Translations under genes and position numbers: made by a program | Shown here: one piece after another, positions 10,441 to 22,175 of the stretch | Layout of the letters: each line of letters opens with the position of its first letter | Numbering within the stretch: position 1 is the stretch's first letter | Origin: Marsupella aquatica | Lineage: Eukaryota; Marchantiophyta | Direction: 5' to 3' | Length of the DNA stretch: 64,000 bases | Assembly: GCA_973895155.1 (NCBI GenBank) | Contig: OZ316896.1 | Coordinates: forward strand, 17,732,001-17,796,000 | The notes under the pieces: generated by a model | Told to the model about the DNA's origin: nothing | Seen by the model: the letters and a program-made list of their open reading frames with translations, nothing else | Database searches by the model: none

Positions 10441-11674
10441 TGCTAAAAAAATGGTCAAAAAGTGCGAATGATGAGGAGAAAAGGGAAAAACCAGGCGCCT
10501 TGCAGTTAGCTAGGGTTTTCACTTATGGAGTGTGCACTTAGAGAGAGCCTTGGTCCCACACTAAGAGAAACACTCATTCTGTATCCAGAGCTGCACTCCG
10601 CCATTGTTTAGAGGACTCGGGACTAGTGAGCTACAAGCAAGCGGATTGTCTCCGCGATTTTTGCCGCTCCGCCATATGCAAATCCAATTTTGAAAGTGAA
10701 ATACATGAAGATCGTCGGGCAGGACTTCGCAGTGATTAGCTCGCGGCAGTGGCAAAAGCTCGACCCGATTTTCGATCCGCCTCGTGCTCCCGTTCTCCCT
10801 TTTGCAGCTGCAATTGAAAGCCGGGGTCGAGAGGATCAGTCGACAAGCTTCAAAGGCGAAGCGCCGCGGTTTTGAGCTCGCAGAGCGAGAGAGCGGAGCT
10901 GGACGCAAACTACACAAGTACAGTAACATGTATGTCTGCCTCATCGCACCTGGAATGAATCCTGTCCTTCTGATCTATCCATTGATGGACTGGACTCTTT
11001 TCTTGCGTTTGCCCTCGTCAATTTTCATTTGGAGTGATGATTTTCTTTGTGTTCTACAAACTCCTCTGCTGAGTGAAATTCTGGAATGTCGTGGTTGATG
11101 CTAGTACACCAACATCAAACGTAGGTTGGTGTGTGTGTGTGTGTGCGTGTGAAAATTTGATCTCATGTCCCTCGGTGCAATTGGCCTGCTATACTTTATC
11201 TCTTCCACCACAGCTGGCTCTCAGCTTCATTTCGTAGAGCAGGAACAGAGGTGCGACCTGGCCAGCTGACTGGCTGGCTTGCTTGCTGCCTAGGGTCCAG
11301 AAATTCGATTTTTTGTCTGGCAGATACTCTTGTTTTGCCTTGAGGTTGGTGATTCTAGGAGATGCAAATAATTGTCTTGTTGGGCCTACATTGCGCGCTG
11401 AGCATGTGAGACAGTTGATAACAAACTCCATCTGGCCTTTGTTATCCTCTTGGACTTTTAATTGATGTATTCGTTGTGAGCCTCTCTGAAATAGCATTTC
11501 TATCAATATGGCTCCAATTGTTTTCTTTTCTGATTTCCAGTTGTTTGAAATTTAAGCGTGTGGATCGCTGAATTACGGTGAATCCTGTGAGCTTGTGAAA
11601 GGAATCAATAACGCTCTAGCTCTTTTCTATTTGGAATTCGACCCAGGTAATTCTGCATCTTCTCTTTGAACGAG

Positions 11675-14600
11675 ATGGTTAGGCGCAAACAGCCCAGGCC
11701 GACGAGGCCTACAAGGCCGAATGAAGCAGGTAAGGATCCCACCTCACCACCAATCATACGTGATTCGGGTTGTTCTATATCCTTTGCACCCACGTTGTGC
11801 AAACACCAGAGAGTATTGCACTATTCTACCAGGTAGAAGCGACGTAATTACTGTCGGCGATTTCTCACGTTGATCTGTGAGCTAACGTGCAATTCAGTTG
11901 AGTTCAATTCCAATTCCATTCAAAACATTGTCTATGCAAACTTCCTGCAGGTAACGAGGAAGAGCAGATAGATCGCCCAGCAAAGCGACCTCGGAAACCA
12001 TTTTCCTCGGAGGCTGTAGAAGTGACATGGAGAAACGTTCTCGTACCCGAAGTAAGTAGCGAGGATGCCAAAGATGTCGCTGAAATTAATTTGCAGGTTC
12101 ATACTCCTACAACTGGGTTCGCGGAGCTTACACAGGATGAGAAAGAGGACGCAACACTGAGGGTTAGGGTACAGCTGGCATTGGAAGCAAAGGTCAAGTT
12201 TGGGGGTCTGCACAAGATTTCAAAGCAGGATCTCAGGGTTCAGGTTCTGCTTTATCCCAAGTCGGCAACTACTTTGGCCAATGTTCCCGATGCGCTTAAT
12301 CTCGCCGATGGTTCAACTCGGGAGATAAACCAGGATTCCGAAAATTTTAAAGTCCTGATTTCTGGCGAAGTAGATGGTCCGGATGCTGTTGTTTCCGCGC
12401 TGGCTTACTTGATCCGTCTAGAATACATTATTTTAAGGCCGGCGCCTTGTTTGACTTGTGATTCATCCTCCAGTCACAACCTTTCTGGTAGGTTGCGGGT
12501 GCTCATCAGCAAAAAGGCCTTCTTCAGTTCTGACAGCTTAGGTAGTAAACCGTCATTTTTGAAGAGGGCGATGCAGAAGGTATTGTTTTGGCTAAGGCCA
12601 GAGGTGGTATCTCCAACAAGGGTTAGGAGTTTTTATAAATACGATGAAGAAATTACAGAAAACTTTGGAAGACTTATCGAAGAGACTGGATCCGGCAAGC
12701 AGCATGTCTTTGACCCCTCGGCCCTCTATGATGCAGTCAAACCATCTTGGTAAGTATGCAATGCCCTTCCCCTTGTTGGCATATTTTGTTCTAGGCCTAA
12801 CTACTGTAGGCATCAAATCCGATAGAGCATTTCGGAGATGAGGTTGATTATTAAGTGACGATCTGTAAAACCATTGTTTCTGCCCGACAAGCTGTAGAAG
12901 AAGTGCAGGAAAGCTGTGTATAGTAGATAGATCTGTGTGTCCGTTGCTAGAGAGTGTCTTAAAAGTGCACTGAAACGGTGGAACCATCTTGATTTTGTGC
13001 TTGTGACCACTCTGTCTTCTAACGCACATATGTTTTCGAATGCCCAGGACTGAACCTGTTCTGAATGTGAGTTTCCCTGAGCTACTTCCAAACCTAAGAC
13101 CCTACCAACGTCGTGCAGCATTCTGGATGGTGCATCGTGAAAGAGGTTTTGGTGCAAGAGTTGGGACCCACCCGAACACTTCTGACAAGGGTACAGACGC
13201 TATGAGCAATCATCGGCGTCCAACAACGTCTGCGGTGAGTGGGACAACGAGGGGCTTTTCACACGAGCACCCTTTGTGGTTCTCATTGCTGCCTCTGGAT
13301 GGTTCAGCCGACTTCTTCTTCAATCCCTACACGTACTGTTCTCCTACACCTTTAGTGACCCACAGAAGTCAACAAAGCAATATTCTTTTCAGTGGTCATT
13401 TTTTGCTATGCTCTATTGGATCTTTTTATTTTCTTCACTCTCAAATTGGCTGTTTCCGCAAATGATGTGAATTCCAGACAAAATAGCAGTTAGATATACA
13501 TCTCACTGTTTCCAAACCTTACGCTGCAGGGGTGCTGTGTCCTTGGAGCCTCATGATTTCGTGGCATATGTCAAGGGTGGTATTCTTGCAGGTATGATGT
13601 CGACGTTTCATGCTTAGCTCTTTTAAGGAATTAGTCTCAGAAATTCATTGGTGCAACCGAGTTATTCACTCCCACTGCACCTAGAAGGCTTTGCACTCTG
13701 TTGTTTAACTTCTACACGTACGTCCACTGGACGTCGTATTTGCCACTCATCACATTCTAATCTTTCTTGGTCAAGATTTGCATTCTTTTGTGTAGTTTTG
13801 CTGCCGCAGAAAGTTTTCGAATTGAATTCGTCGAAGTCTTTCTCATAAGATGTGCCCTCAATTGTGCAGATGAGATGGGTCTGGGAAAGACTATTGAGGT
13901 ACTGGCCTGCATTATAGCAAATCCTTACAAGGATTTGTCTGCACCAAGTGCTGCAGAAGCGGCGAGAATACTTCTGCAGGACACACTAGCAAAACGCAAA
14001 CGGGAAAGAGTAGAATGTGCTTGCGGTTCTACAGATGATGAGGAGGAATACACATACCCTTGGGTGCAGTGTGATGTTTGTGATGCATGGCAGCATTCAA
14101 CATGTGTGGGTATTGCCCTCTCTGCTGAGCAAAAACGCCAGTGTCGCAAAGAAAATACAAGCACAGGCAAGAGGTTGACTGTGGATAAAGAGGACAAATT
14201 CTTCTGTGGCGCATGTGCTGAGATAATTGGGAGCGTTGAAGTAGCTGGAGACTGCAGAGCCACATTAGTTGTTTGCCCAACAACTATCTTACAGCAATGG
14301 CAGGATGAAATCGTTCGGTCAGTCTTTAACCATTTCCTGTCTCTTCATTCTCTAAAACGCTTTTTGGAGCCAGGGTTTTTGTCGCTAAAACTATAAGTCC
14401 TCTGGCATGCAGTAGAATATGTAGAGCTCCTCATCTTACGGGTTGTGAATTGTTACTGCTGCATACTTTGTTTGAATGTGGCGCTTGGTAAAGCCATGGC
14501 TTCTACCATCATTGTCGGGGAATTGATAGCACTAAGGTATTGTGTTGCAGACACACAAGACCCGGGTGTTTGCGGGTGATCGTTTATGAAGGTGTTGAAA

Positions 14601-17600
14601 AGGGAGCTTTTGTGGTAACGGATGGTAAGGAGGTTGGATCAGACAATAATAGGCGGTTGAAAGTTGTTTCTGCACATGATCTTGCTGCTTCAGACATCGT
14701 GTTGACAACCTATGATACACTTAGGACGGATTTGTCTCGTGACTCAGATAAGACAAAAAGTAACCAGCGATCACTGCGATATTTCAAAAGGTGAGGACTT
14801 TGATGGAGTTGACCTCATGGCTGGCCTTGCTGCAATCACTTTGAGTTGTCATGACCTTTCTGAGAAGATCAGGCGACTGTTCTTCCAATGAGGTCCTTCT
14901 AGAGTGCGAACAGTGAGGTTCGGGAAGGTCACATGAATCGTAGCTTTCTTATTACAGTTTTTTTTTGAAAGGGGAAAAGAAGACATGTTATTGTGAAAGG
15001 GGTTGAGCCAAGTGTTCGTATTATCTAGTCCCACATACCAGCCATATCAGCCTTTTCCTGTAGGCTTCCAAGGAATTTGTCAAGTCTTAATTTTAACAAA
15101 ATGAATCTCATCCCTACTCGGCAGGTATCCTGTGGTTTCAACACCGTTAACAAGGTTACGGTGGTGGAGAGTGTGTTTGGACGAAGCACAGATGGTAGAG
15201 GGCAGCACCGCAAAGGCCACTGAGATGGCTTTACTTCTAGATGCTCAAAATCGTTGGTGTGTGACTGGGACACCGATTCAACGTGGTCTTGATGATCTGT
15301 TTGGGCTTCTTCGATTTCTTCAGGCAGAACCGTTCAACGAATATCACAATTGGAATCAGTTCTTACGGCAACCTTATGAGGTATGACCTCAAATATGGAT
15401 ACAAACCTGTTGGACTTTTAGTGATTGGTCTTTGAGATGCATGTATTTGTGCTCACATGTATAAGTAGCTGGTAAACCTCTTTGGTTGACATGTCTGGGT
15501 CGCCACTCTCGTTGCTGCGAATCCCAGAGAAATAGCTGATTGCTGAATGTTTGGTTACACAGGCTGGTGATGCAGATACAGTGAGCTACATGCATAAGTT
15601 TTTGGGTCTGTTAATGTGGCGATCAACAAAATTACTGGTGAAGGATGAGCTAAACCTTCCACCTCAGGAGGAGCGTCTTTCGTGGTTGCGTTTCTCGCCA
15701 ATTGAAGCTCATTTTTACCGTCAACAGCATGAGAAATGTGCAGCTAAAGCTCGAGAGATGATAGCAAATTACGGTCGACAACGCAAGCAGCATGAAGTTC
15801 CAAATACTGGACGAGCTACTGTAACTCAGTCGGCCGTTCCAGTTTCCACTGGAACTCAAGGACGTCAAACAAGTTCTCCGTCGGACATTGGACGAAGTAA
15901 TAATTCTGCACCTGTGGTGGAGCAAAGCAATGGAAGTCAGATTGCTGGAGTAGGTGCTGGTGGCGTAGGAACTGAAGATCGGACAAGCGATAGTTTAATT
16001 ATAAAGAACAACCTCACAATCAGACATTCTGATGCAGACAGACCACTCTCACCCTCAGAATCATCTATACTCTGGACATCGTTATTGAGACTTCGTCAAG
16101 CATGCTGCCATCCTCAAGTGGGTAGTGCAGGAATAAGATCGTTGCAGCAGCGATCTCCGATGACCATGGATGAGATATTGGAGGTGTGTATAGTGTTGAA
16201 AGAGTTCCCACATCTTTGCTTTGAAAATGGTCGGTGACGAAGCTTAGCTATTGCTTAGACCTCTGCAGTTTTCAACTTTGTTGTTAAACCTGTTTGTAAA
16301 ATATGGCCACCGCAATGCACAACTTTGAATTTCACAATCTTCATCGGGCCATGGATAAGGTGCCTGGGTGACGGGTCCTCACGCTCTTTAGTGGTTTCCT
16401 GGTAATGTTGGATTTTAACTGGCAACAACTTTATTCTTCGAATAGTATTCTTATGAATAAATGCATTTCTGTACCTGCAGGTGTTGGTGGACAAAGCCAA
16501 GCTGGAAGCAGAAGAAGCACAGCGAGTGTTGATAGGTGCCTTGAATGGATTGGCTGCGCTGGCAGCCATTGACAGTAACATTCCCTTGGCTGTATCAATC
16601 TATCGGGAAGCTTTAGCCTTAACAGAGGAGAACGCTGCAGATATCGATGTTGATCCTTTGCAGAAGCTGCACACGTTGCATAACTTGGCTGATATTTTGG
16701 GAATATCCTTAAGCGATGCAAGCAAGGAGGGAGCGGTTTCCAGTGGTGGACATGATGCTCAACTAACTCTTGTTGGACAAACGAATACTGGAGCTGCCGA
16801 CCCTGGCACTCTACCAATACGTGAAGCAGAGTCAGTTTTCGGAACTGCTATTGAACATCGTGGTACAATTAGTGGTGAAATTCCGGTGGCTAATGTAAAG
16901 TCCAGGACTGCGACGAGGTTGAACTCATTCGGCTCAAACGAGCTCCCACGTCCAGTTGTAGGGGTACGATTGTTAGGTTCCAAAATACCGCGAACTCTGA
17001 GGGATGATGTTCTGGTCAAGCAATGTGATGAGATAAGGTCGAAGTACATGGCATCGTTTCACGCAAAGCTAGCTAATGCACATGCAGAATTCGAGAATGC
17101 AAACCTACAGGTAAAATCTGCTGACCAAAAATAGTTTGAATTTTTTCTTGTGACCCAACCGAATTCGTGTTTCTTTTTGTGTGATTCTCTTTCTCAATAC
17201 AAGAACCTGCTAATAACACAATTTTTAATTTACGTTATGGGATATATTGTGAGCAGTAAGCAATTTTGCTATTGTGGCGCAATTATATTGATGATTGAAG
17301 AAAGGATTATTCGAGTTTTCCTAAAGATTGCATCTCAGTGGTTTTGCTCATTCGCAAGTCTTTTATTGTTAATCTGACGAAGTTACCGTGTCCATACTAG
17401 AGTTCTGTTGCTGTTCCTTAGGGAGTGTCGAGCTCGTCGTCGTTTAGAGAGTTCTTTGGTTCAGTGCTTAAGGTACTATTGAGCAGAGGTCTGTTGCAAG
17501 TTAATTTTTAACCAAGTTCTTATGCATCAGGTTACTAAAGCTAAAACAGATTGTGAGGAATCTGGAGGGACCAGCTGGTGGTTGGAGGTGCTGACTACGG

Positions 17601-20600
17601 AACAAAAACGAGTTGGAGGAGGGACGGACTTGGTGAACAAGATTCGAAGCCATTTGCTGGAGACCGACAATCTGGGGAAGGCTGGTCGACATCAAAATGC
17701 ATCAAGTTTAGCTCTTTTGTAAGCTATCTTCCTCTTTAGCGCCAGGGTTGTTGCGAATTATGGATGTCTATGCCGTGCTCACAACTTTGGTGACAATGTA
17801 GACAACGTAGATGCGTTTTCTCAGCTTTGGAAATGAAATGCCCGTATTGTTCCAATACCGGAAGACTTCCGAAATAAAAATTATCAGTACCAGTGGCTCC
17901 AATTGTACACATTTAGGCGGTGCGTTGGAGCTTATGGATCCTTGTCAGTGTTTGAATGTTGATGACTACAATCTTATACTTAGCATTTGGGTAAACGTCT
18001 TCCCAGATTCCGGGAGATTTCTGGACTAAAATACGTGGTGCAAAAGGAACTCGATGCACTTGGCAGTGCACGAGACCAAGCGCTGGAGAGTCTCAACAGC
18101 TTGAATGTGGCTATGAAGAACCCTACAGCTCAAGATGCAGAGCGAATCTTAAATTGTCCACGGGATTCTGAAAGCACAACTGGCTCTTTATGTGCACATT
18201 GTGAAATGGATGATCTCTTTCAGGTGCTGGGCCGGTTATGATGCACGTCGCCATCTTGCTTCTTTTGACTGGTCATTTGGCACAAAGTCCACTTTGTCCT
18301 ACACCCGGTGGATTCAAAGCTCGTCGTGCTATAATTGTCAATTATGTGCAATTAGATATATTGCTGACTGTACTCTTCCTGATCTTGATTCGCCATTTTC
18401 AAATTACTTTTGGCTGTATGTGCAATTTTGTAGGGTTTAATAATCAGTGGTCTCCTTGTATGATAGATTTATGAAAATAGATTGCTCCTCCTTCGAACGT
18501 CAGCTGCTGAAGCAGATGGGTTAGTCACTGCGGAAGACGCTGTCATTGCTCAGCATAGGATACATGCGTGCAGGCGCATCACTGGATCCAAAGATGTCTT
18601 TGCTGGTAGAAACCAGTCTAAGGAAGTGGACAACGATTTAATAAGGACTAGACGGGGAGCTACTGAAGCAGAGGTTAGTCCTAGATCTGCGATTGAGAGA
18701 TGTCTTAAGACCTGTTTTCTTTAATTTGTGGGTTGAGCCTGGCATGCCACAGTTGTGTAAGCCCTTCATGTCTATGCTTTAAATCTTAGATATAGAAAAT
18801 TTTAGCCTAGGTTCTGCAAAGTAGACAGTTAGGTCCGCCTTTAGACTCGGTGATCTTCCGTGGTCTTTGAATTGTCTGATAACTTGGTCATTTGCAAGTT
18901 TCTACAATTCTTGTACAAGCTAGTTTTCTGGTTATCCTTATGTTTTAGAGGCCGAATGCCAACTTGTCGTAAATGAAGGAATTGAGAAATTAAAAATTTG
19001 AATGTTTACGGTGATTACAGAAACATGAAGTGGTTCGACTGGAAAGAAAATTGCTGTAACTTTTAGGATAGCGCATGATCTCTAGTCTTATTAGATACAG
19101 GAAATCAGCTTTGGACTCAATATCTGCCGTTGTGCTGAGCTTGCAATTGAGTGCTTAAACTGACACTCATTGTTCTGTTTTAGGTACTAAGGGCACCATC
19201 AGAAACAGAACAGATATTGTCAATTATAAAATCACACGCAAGGAAAGTTGCAGGATTGAGTGCTGCTGCAACAAAGCACTTTCATATATTTGAGGTAATA
19301 TAGGTCGTCTAATGTTGTAATGTGATAAGTGTTCACATATCTTTGTGGACCTTTTAGAAGCTTTCTAAATATATTAAGACAATTTGCTGGCAGTAGTTCC
19401 GTATGCAGAGGTACTGGCCCTTATGCACGTGCTTGAACTTGGTTTAAGTGCATGGCAGGCCCAAGCATTGAGCCCTCAGGTTGACTTTATCGGCGTATTT
19501 TTCTGAGCATGGATTCAAAGCGACAAAGTCACTGATCATATTTTTCTCTTGAGCAGACATCTTTTGAACTAAACATTATAGGATGCCATGTCCAACCTTT
19601 AATTGTCCATTGGTAATCTTGGTCCCTCAAGTCAGGTTGTCCTTTTACTGCAGACTATGAAGAAGGAGTATTGGCAAATGAGAGCAATGGCCAAGCTACA
19701 ACGAGAAATCCTCTATGCCCTGGATGAGCTGAATATGGCAACCACTCGCCTCACCCTGCAGCTTCCAGGTGAAGTGGTTGACAACGAGGTTGAAAAACTG
19801 GTGAAGTTGCCTGCCGAGGAAGTTGCTCAGAGAAATGTGCAATTAACCAGTGAAAAATTTGATGCCCTCAAGGACTTCTCACGAGCGAAGGGACAACTTC
19901 GTTATCTTAAGGTGAGAAGTCTGTCGTAGATTAGAGTCGAGATAATTGGAGTCGAGAAACAGTCATGAATTAGATAACAGGAGTCTACCTTTGTGTCGAG
20001 GCACCCACTTCTAGACACACTTAGTAGAAACGGAGAATTACTGTTGGTTCGCTACTCTCTTTTTTTATGAACAGATTATTGGTCACGGACGAGATTTGAC
20101 AGAAACGGACAGAAGCTTTTTAGTTCATACATGTATGTCAAGTGCAATCTCTGAGGATTGGTTTTGTTCCGTTATGCTCAGGGCTTGTCCTGCGCGAGGC
20201 AACAAGAAGAGAAAAGAAGACGTAGTTCAGGCAGTACTGAAACTCTTCCTGAATCCCATCCAGGCAGGGCCAAAACCACTGAAGGCTGGCATCATGATGA
20301 GGAAACTTGTCCAGTGTGCCACGACAAGCTGGGCTCACAGTTGATGGTGCTGCCTTGTGGTCATCTCCTTTGTTGCAAATGTAAGAATTTTTCAAGTTCT
20401 GAATATCAGGATTCTGTTGGATTTATACGCATGTAAATCCAGTTGACTGGGTTCCTTCGTTTTCTGCAGGCTCTATGGTCATGATTGAGCGAACTGCAAC
20501 TCCACCGAATGGAAACTCACGAAAGTGCATCCATTGCCCCACTTGTCGGCAACGCACATTTGTGGGTGACATTGCGTTTGTTGACAACGGAAGTGAGAGG

Positions 20601-22175
20601 AATGAAATTGCCACACAAATGGGTCAGCTTCATGAAGGTGCTAGAGCAGATGAGGAAGCATCATTACAAGTCAAGGGCTCCTATGGAACCAAGGTAAGGA
20701 TTTATCTCCGTATCTTTCTGGTTCTAGCCCTTTGTGGAGTTTTTTGAACTTTTCGATCAGTTCAATTTCTGTTGGTAGTAACGCATCATATCGATTTAGG
20801 GATGAGTCGCGAATTCCGGATTGTCCTTTTGCTGATGACACAGATAGAAGCTGTCGTAAGGAGGCTGCTGTGGGTGAAGTCAAAAGATCAAGATGCTAAA
20901 ATTCTTATCTTCTCTACATGGAACGAGGTGCTAGATGTTATTCAGCACGCCCTGAAGGTTAACAGAATCACCTTTGCGCGAGTTAAGGGCCCAAAGTAAG
21001 GTTTTGCATGCTACTCTGGATCATTAGCTCATCGTGTTTGGTATTATTTACGGTTTTATCGTGGTGGTTCATACGAAAATTCACTGGATGTGTATCCTAA
21101 ATGTCGGCAACAGCAGCGCTTGCGTATTCTTATAGAACAAGCTCTTGTGAGAACGTATTCACGTGAGAACCGTTGCTTCCGTGCTGTAAAGTGTGTCATT
21201 AGCAGGTACTGATTTTGCAAACTGTGATCGTAAAACTTGTAGGCAACTGTATGCGAATCCTGAATTGTTTGTAGTGCAGATTTCTAGCCTGGCCTTTCAC
21301 TGTCGATTGAAATTCTTACGTACTGTCTTGCTGTTTATCCATATGAAAATGTGCAGATTGAATGAGCCCATTCTACAATTCCGAGGCATACCGTTTCACA
21401 CTGCAAAATCCAGGAACAAGAAACTAAGGGCCTTGGAGAATATTAATGTGTTGTTGTTGCCCATCGAGCGGGGAGGAAATGGACTCAACCTGGTGGAAGC
21501 ACAGCATGTGATTTTGGTGGAACCTTCGCCAAATCCAGCACTTGAAGCACAGGCAATCAACCGAGTTCACCGCATTGGTCAGACCCGCGATACTTGTGTA
21601 CACAGATTTATTGTGAGTGATCCTGCCCGTTTATAATTAGTTCATGAATTGCTAAATGGTTATGGCTGATAGGATATGGAGAGGATTGCTTCAACTTAGT
21701 GGGAAATGTGAACAACTCGGATAACAGTTCGAGTAATTCCATTCTTTAGAACTAATGACTTCTTCTCCATACGAATATTTGGTGTCATGATTTTGAAGCG
21801 ACACCGCTACTGCAAGCTTTCTCTAGTTGCAAATGGCACATGCTCGTTTGAATACAGAAAAATAAATCCATTACTGAAAATTTTAATGTACAGGTGAACG
21901 ATACTGTGGAGGAGAGTGTCTACTGGCTCGGTAGGAGTAAAGCAGAGCTTGCAGAGAAATTCCCGGGTTCTGCTTTTAGGAGTAAAGGCCAGTTTGCTCT
22001 AACGCTAAGTGATGTGACTGCCCTATTTTCTTCCGAGACCCTTGCGGAAGCCGACGGAACTTCGTTGGCAGCACAGCAATCGAATGTCTCGGCACTTACA
22101 CCTGCAGCGGCTGCAGCAGCTGCTGCTGAAGCCCGGCTAAGACAGCAAGTGGCTTCGCAACAAGTCATTGCATAG
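11675..22175 (+). CDS. SHPRH: SHPRH-type SNF2 ATPase / RING E3 ubiquitin ligase, 19 exons
   Basis: Predicted 1,829-aa homologue of SHPRH, the nuclear Rad5-like ligase-translocase that polyubiquitinates PCNA in DNA-damage tolerance. Exons: 11,675-11,729; 11,951-12,749; 13,048-13,332; 13,530-13,591; 13,870-14,317; 14,551-14,790; 15,125-15,380; 15,563-16,183; 16,481-17,110; 17,531-17,718; 18,007-18,223; 18,467-18,673; 19,184-19,294; 19,654-19,911; 20,182-20,380; 20,470-20,693; 20,844-20,995; 21,357-21,612; 21,894-22,175. All borders are GT-AG and all phases agree. The ATG is the first after an in-frame stop at 11,648; the basic start MVRRKQPRP resembles the plant orthologue. Domains: helicase motif I DEMGLGKT (about 401-408), split from motif II DEAQ (about 648) by a PHD finger (about 449-510); a long spacer with a coiled region; a C3HC4 RING (CPVC to CPTC, about 1502-1549); helicase C-terminal motifs ending VHRIGQTR (about 1721). 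There is no linker-histone domain, as in other plants. It is a little longer than the Arabidopsis protein, with an Ala-rich tail. All key residues are present. Confidence 0.95.

Larger units (their letters stand above)
8690..10578. mobile_element. Insertion or unrelated DNA splitting copy B; type unknown
   Basis: Copy A runs straight across this point, so the segment was either inserted into B or deleted from A. It is AT-rich and has no recognisable transposase or reverse transcriptase. It contains a perfect 13-bp palindrome at 9,203-9,229, an (ATTTT)n and poly-G tract at 9,741-9,799, and a 118-bp tandem duplication at 10,203-10,440. I could not find clean terminal repeats or a target duplication, so the exact ends are uncertain by about 20 bases. 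Confidence 0.5.
7657..11545. repeat. Segmental duplication, copy B, interrupted by 1.9 kb
   Basis: The left arm (7,657 to about 8,690) matches copy A 1-1,050. The right arm (about 10,580-11,545) matches copy A 1,065-2,163. The intervening 1.9 kb is absent from copy A. The right arm ends about 130 bases before the SHPRH start codon, so copy B supplies most of that gene's upstream region. Similarity stops at a TTTCCAG that corresponds to the acceptor in front of the HAL3-like block in copy A. This suggests that the duplicated unit was once the 5' part of a HAL3 locus (inference). Confidence 0.85.

Noticed and set aside
18224-18290. YDARR-like sequence just after SHPRH exon 11, similar to the expected YEARL
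   Set aside because: It is out of frame with exon 11. Starting exon 12 at 18,467 gives IYENRLLLLR in phase, which matches the family.
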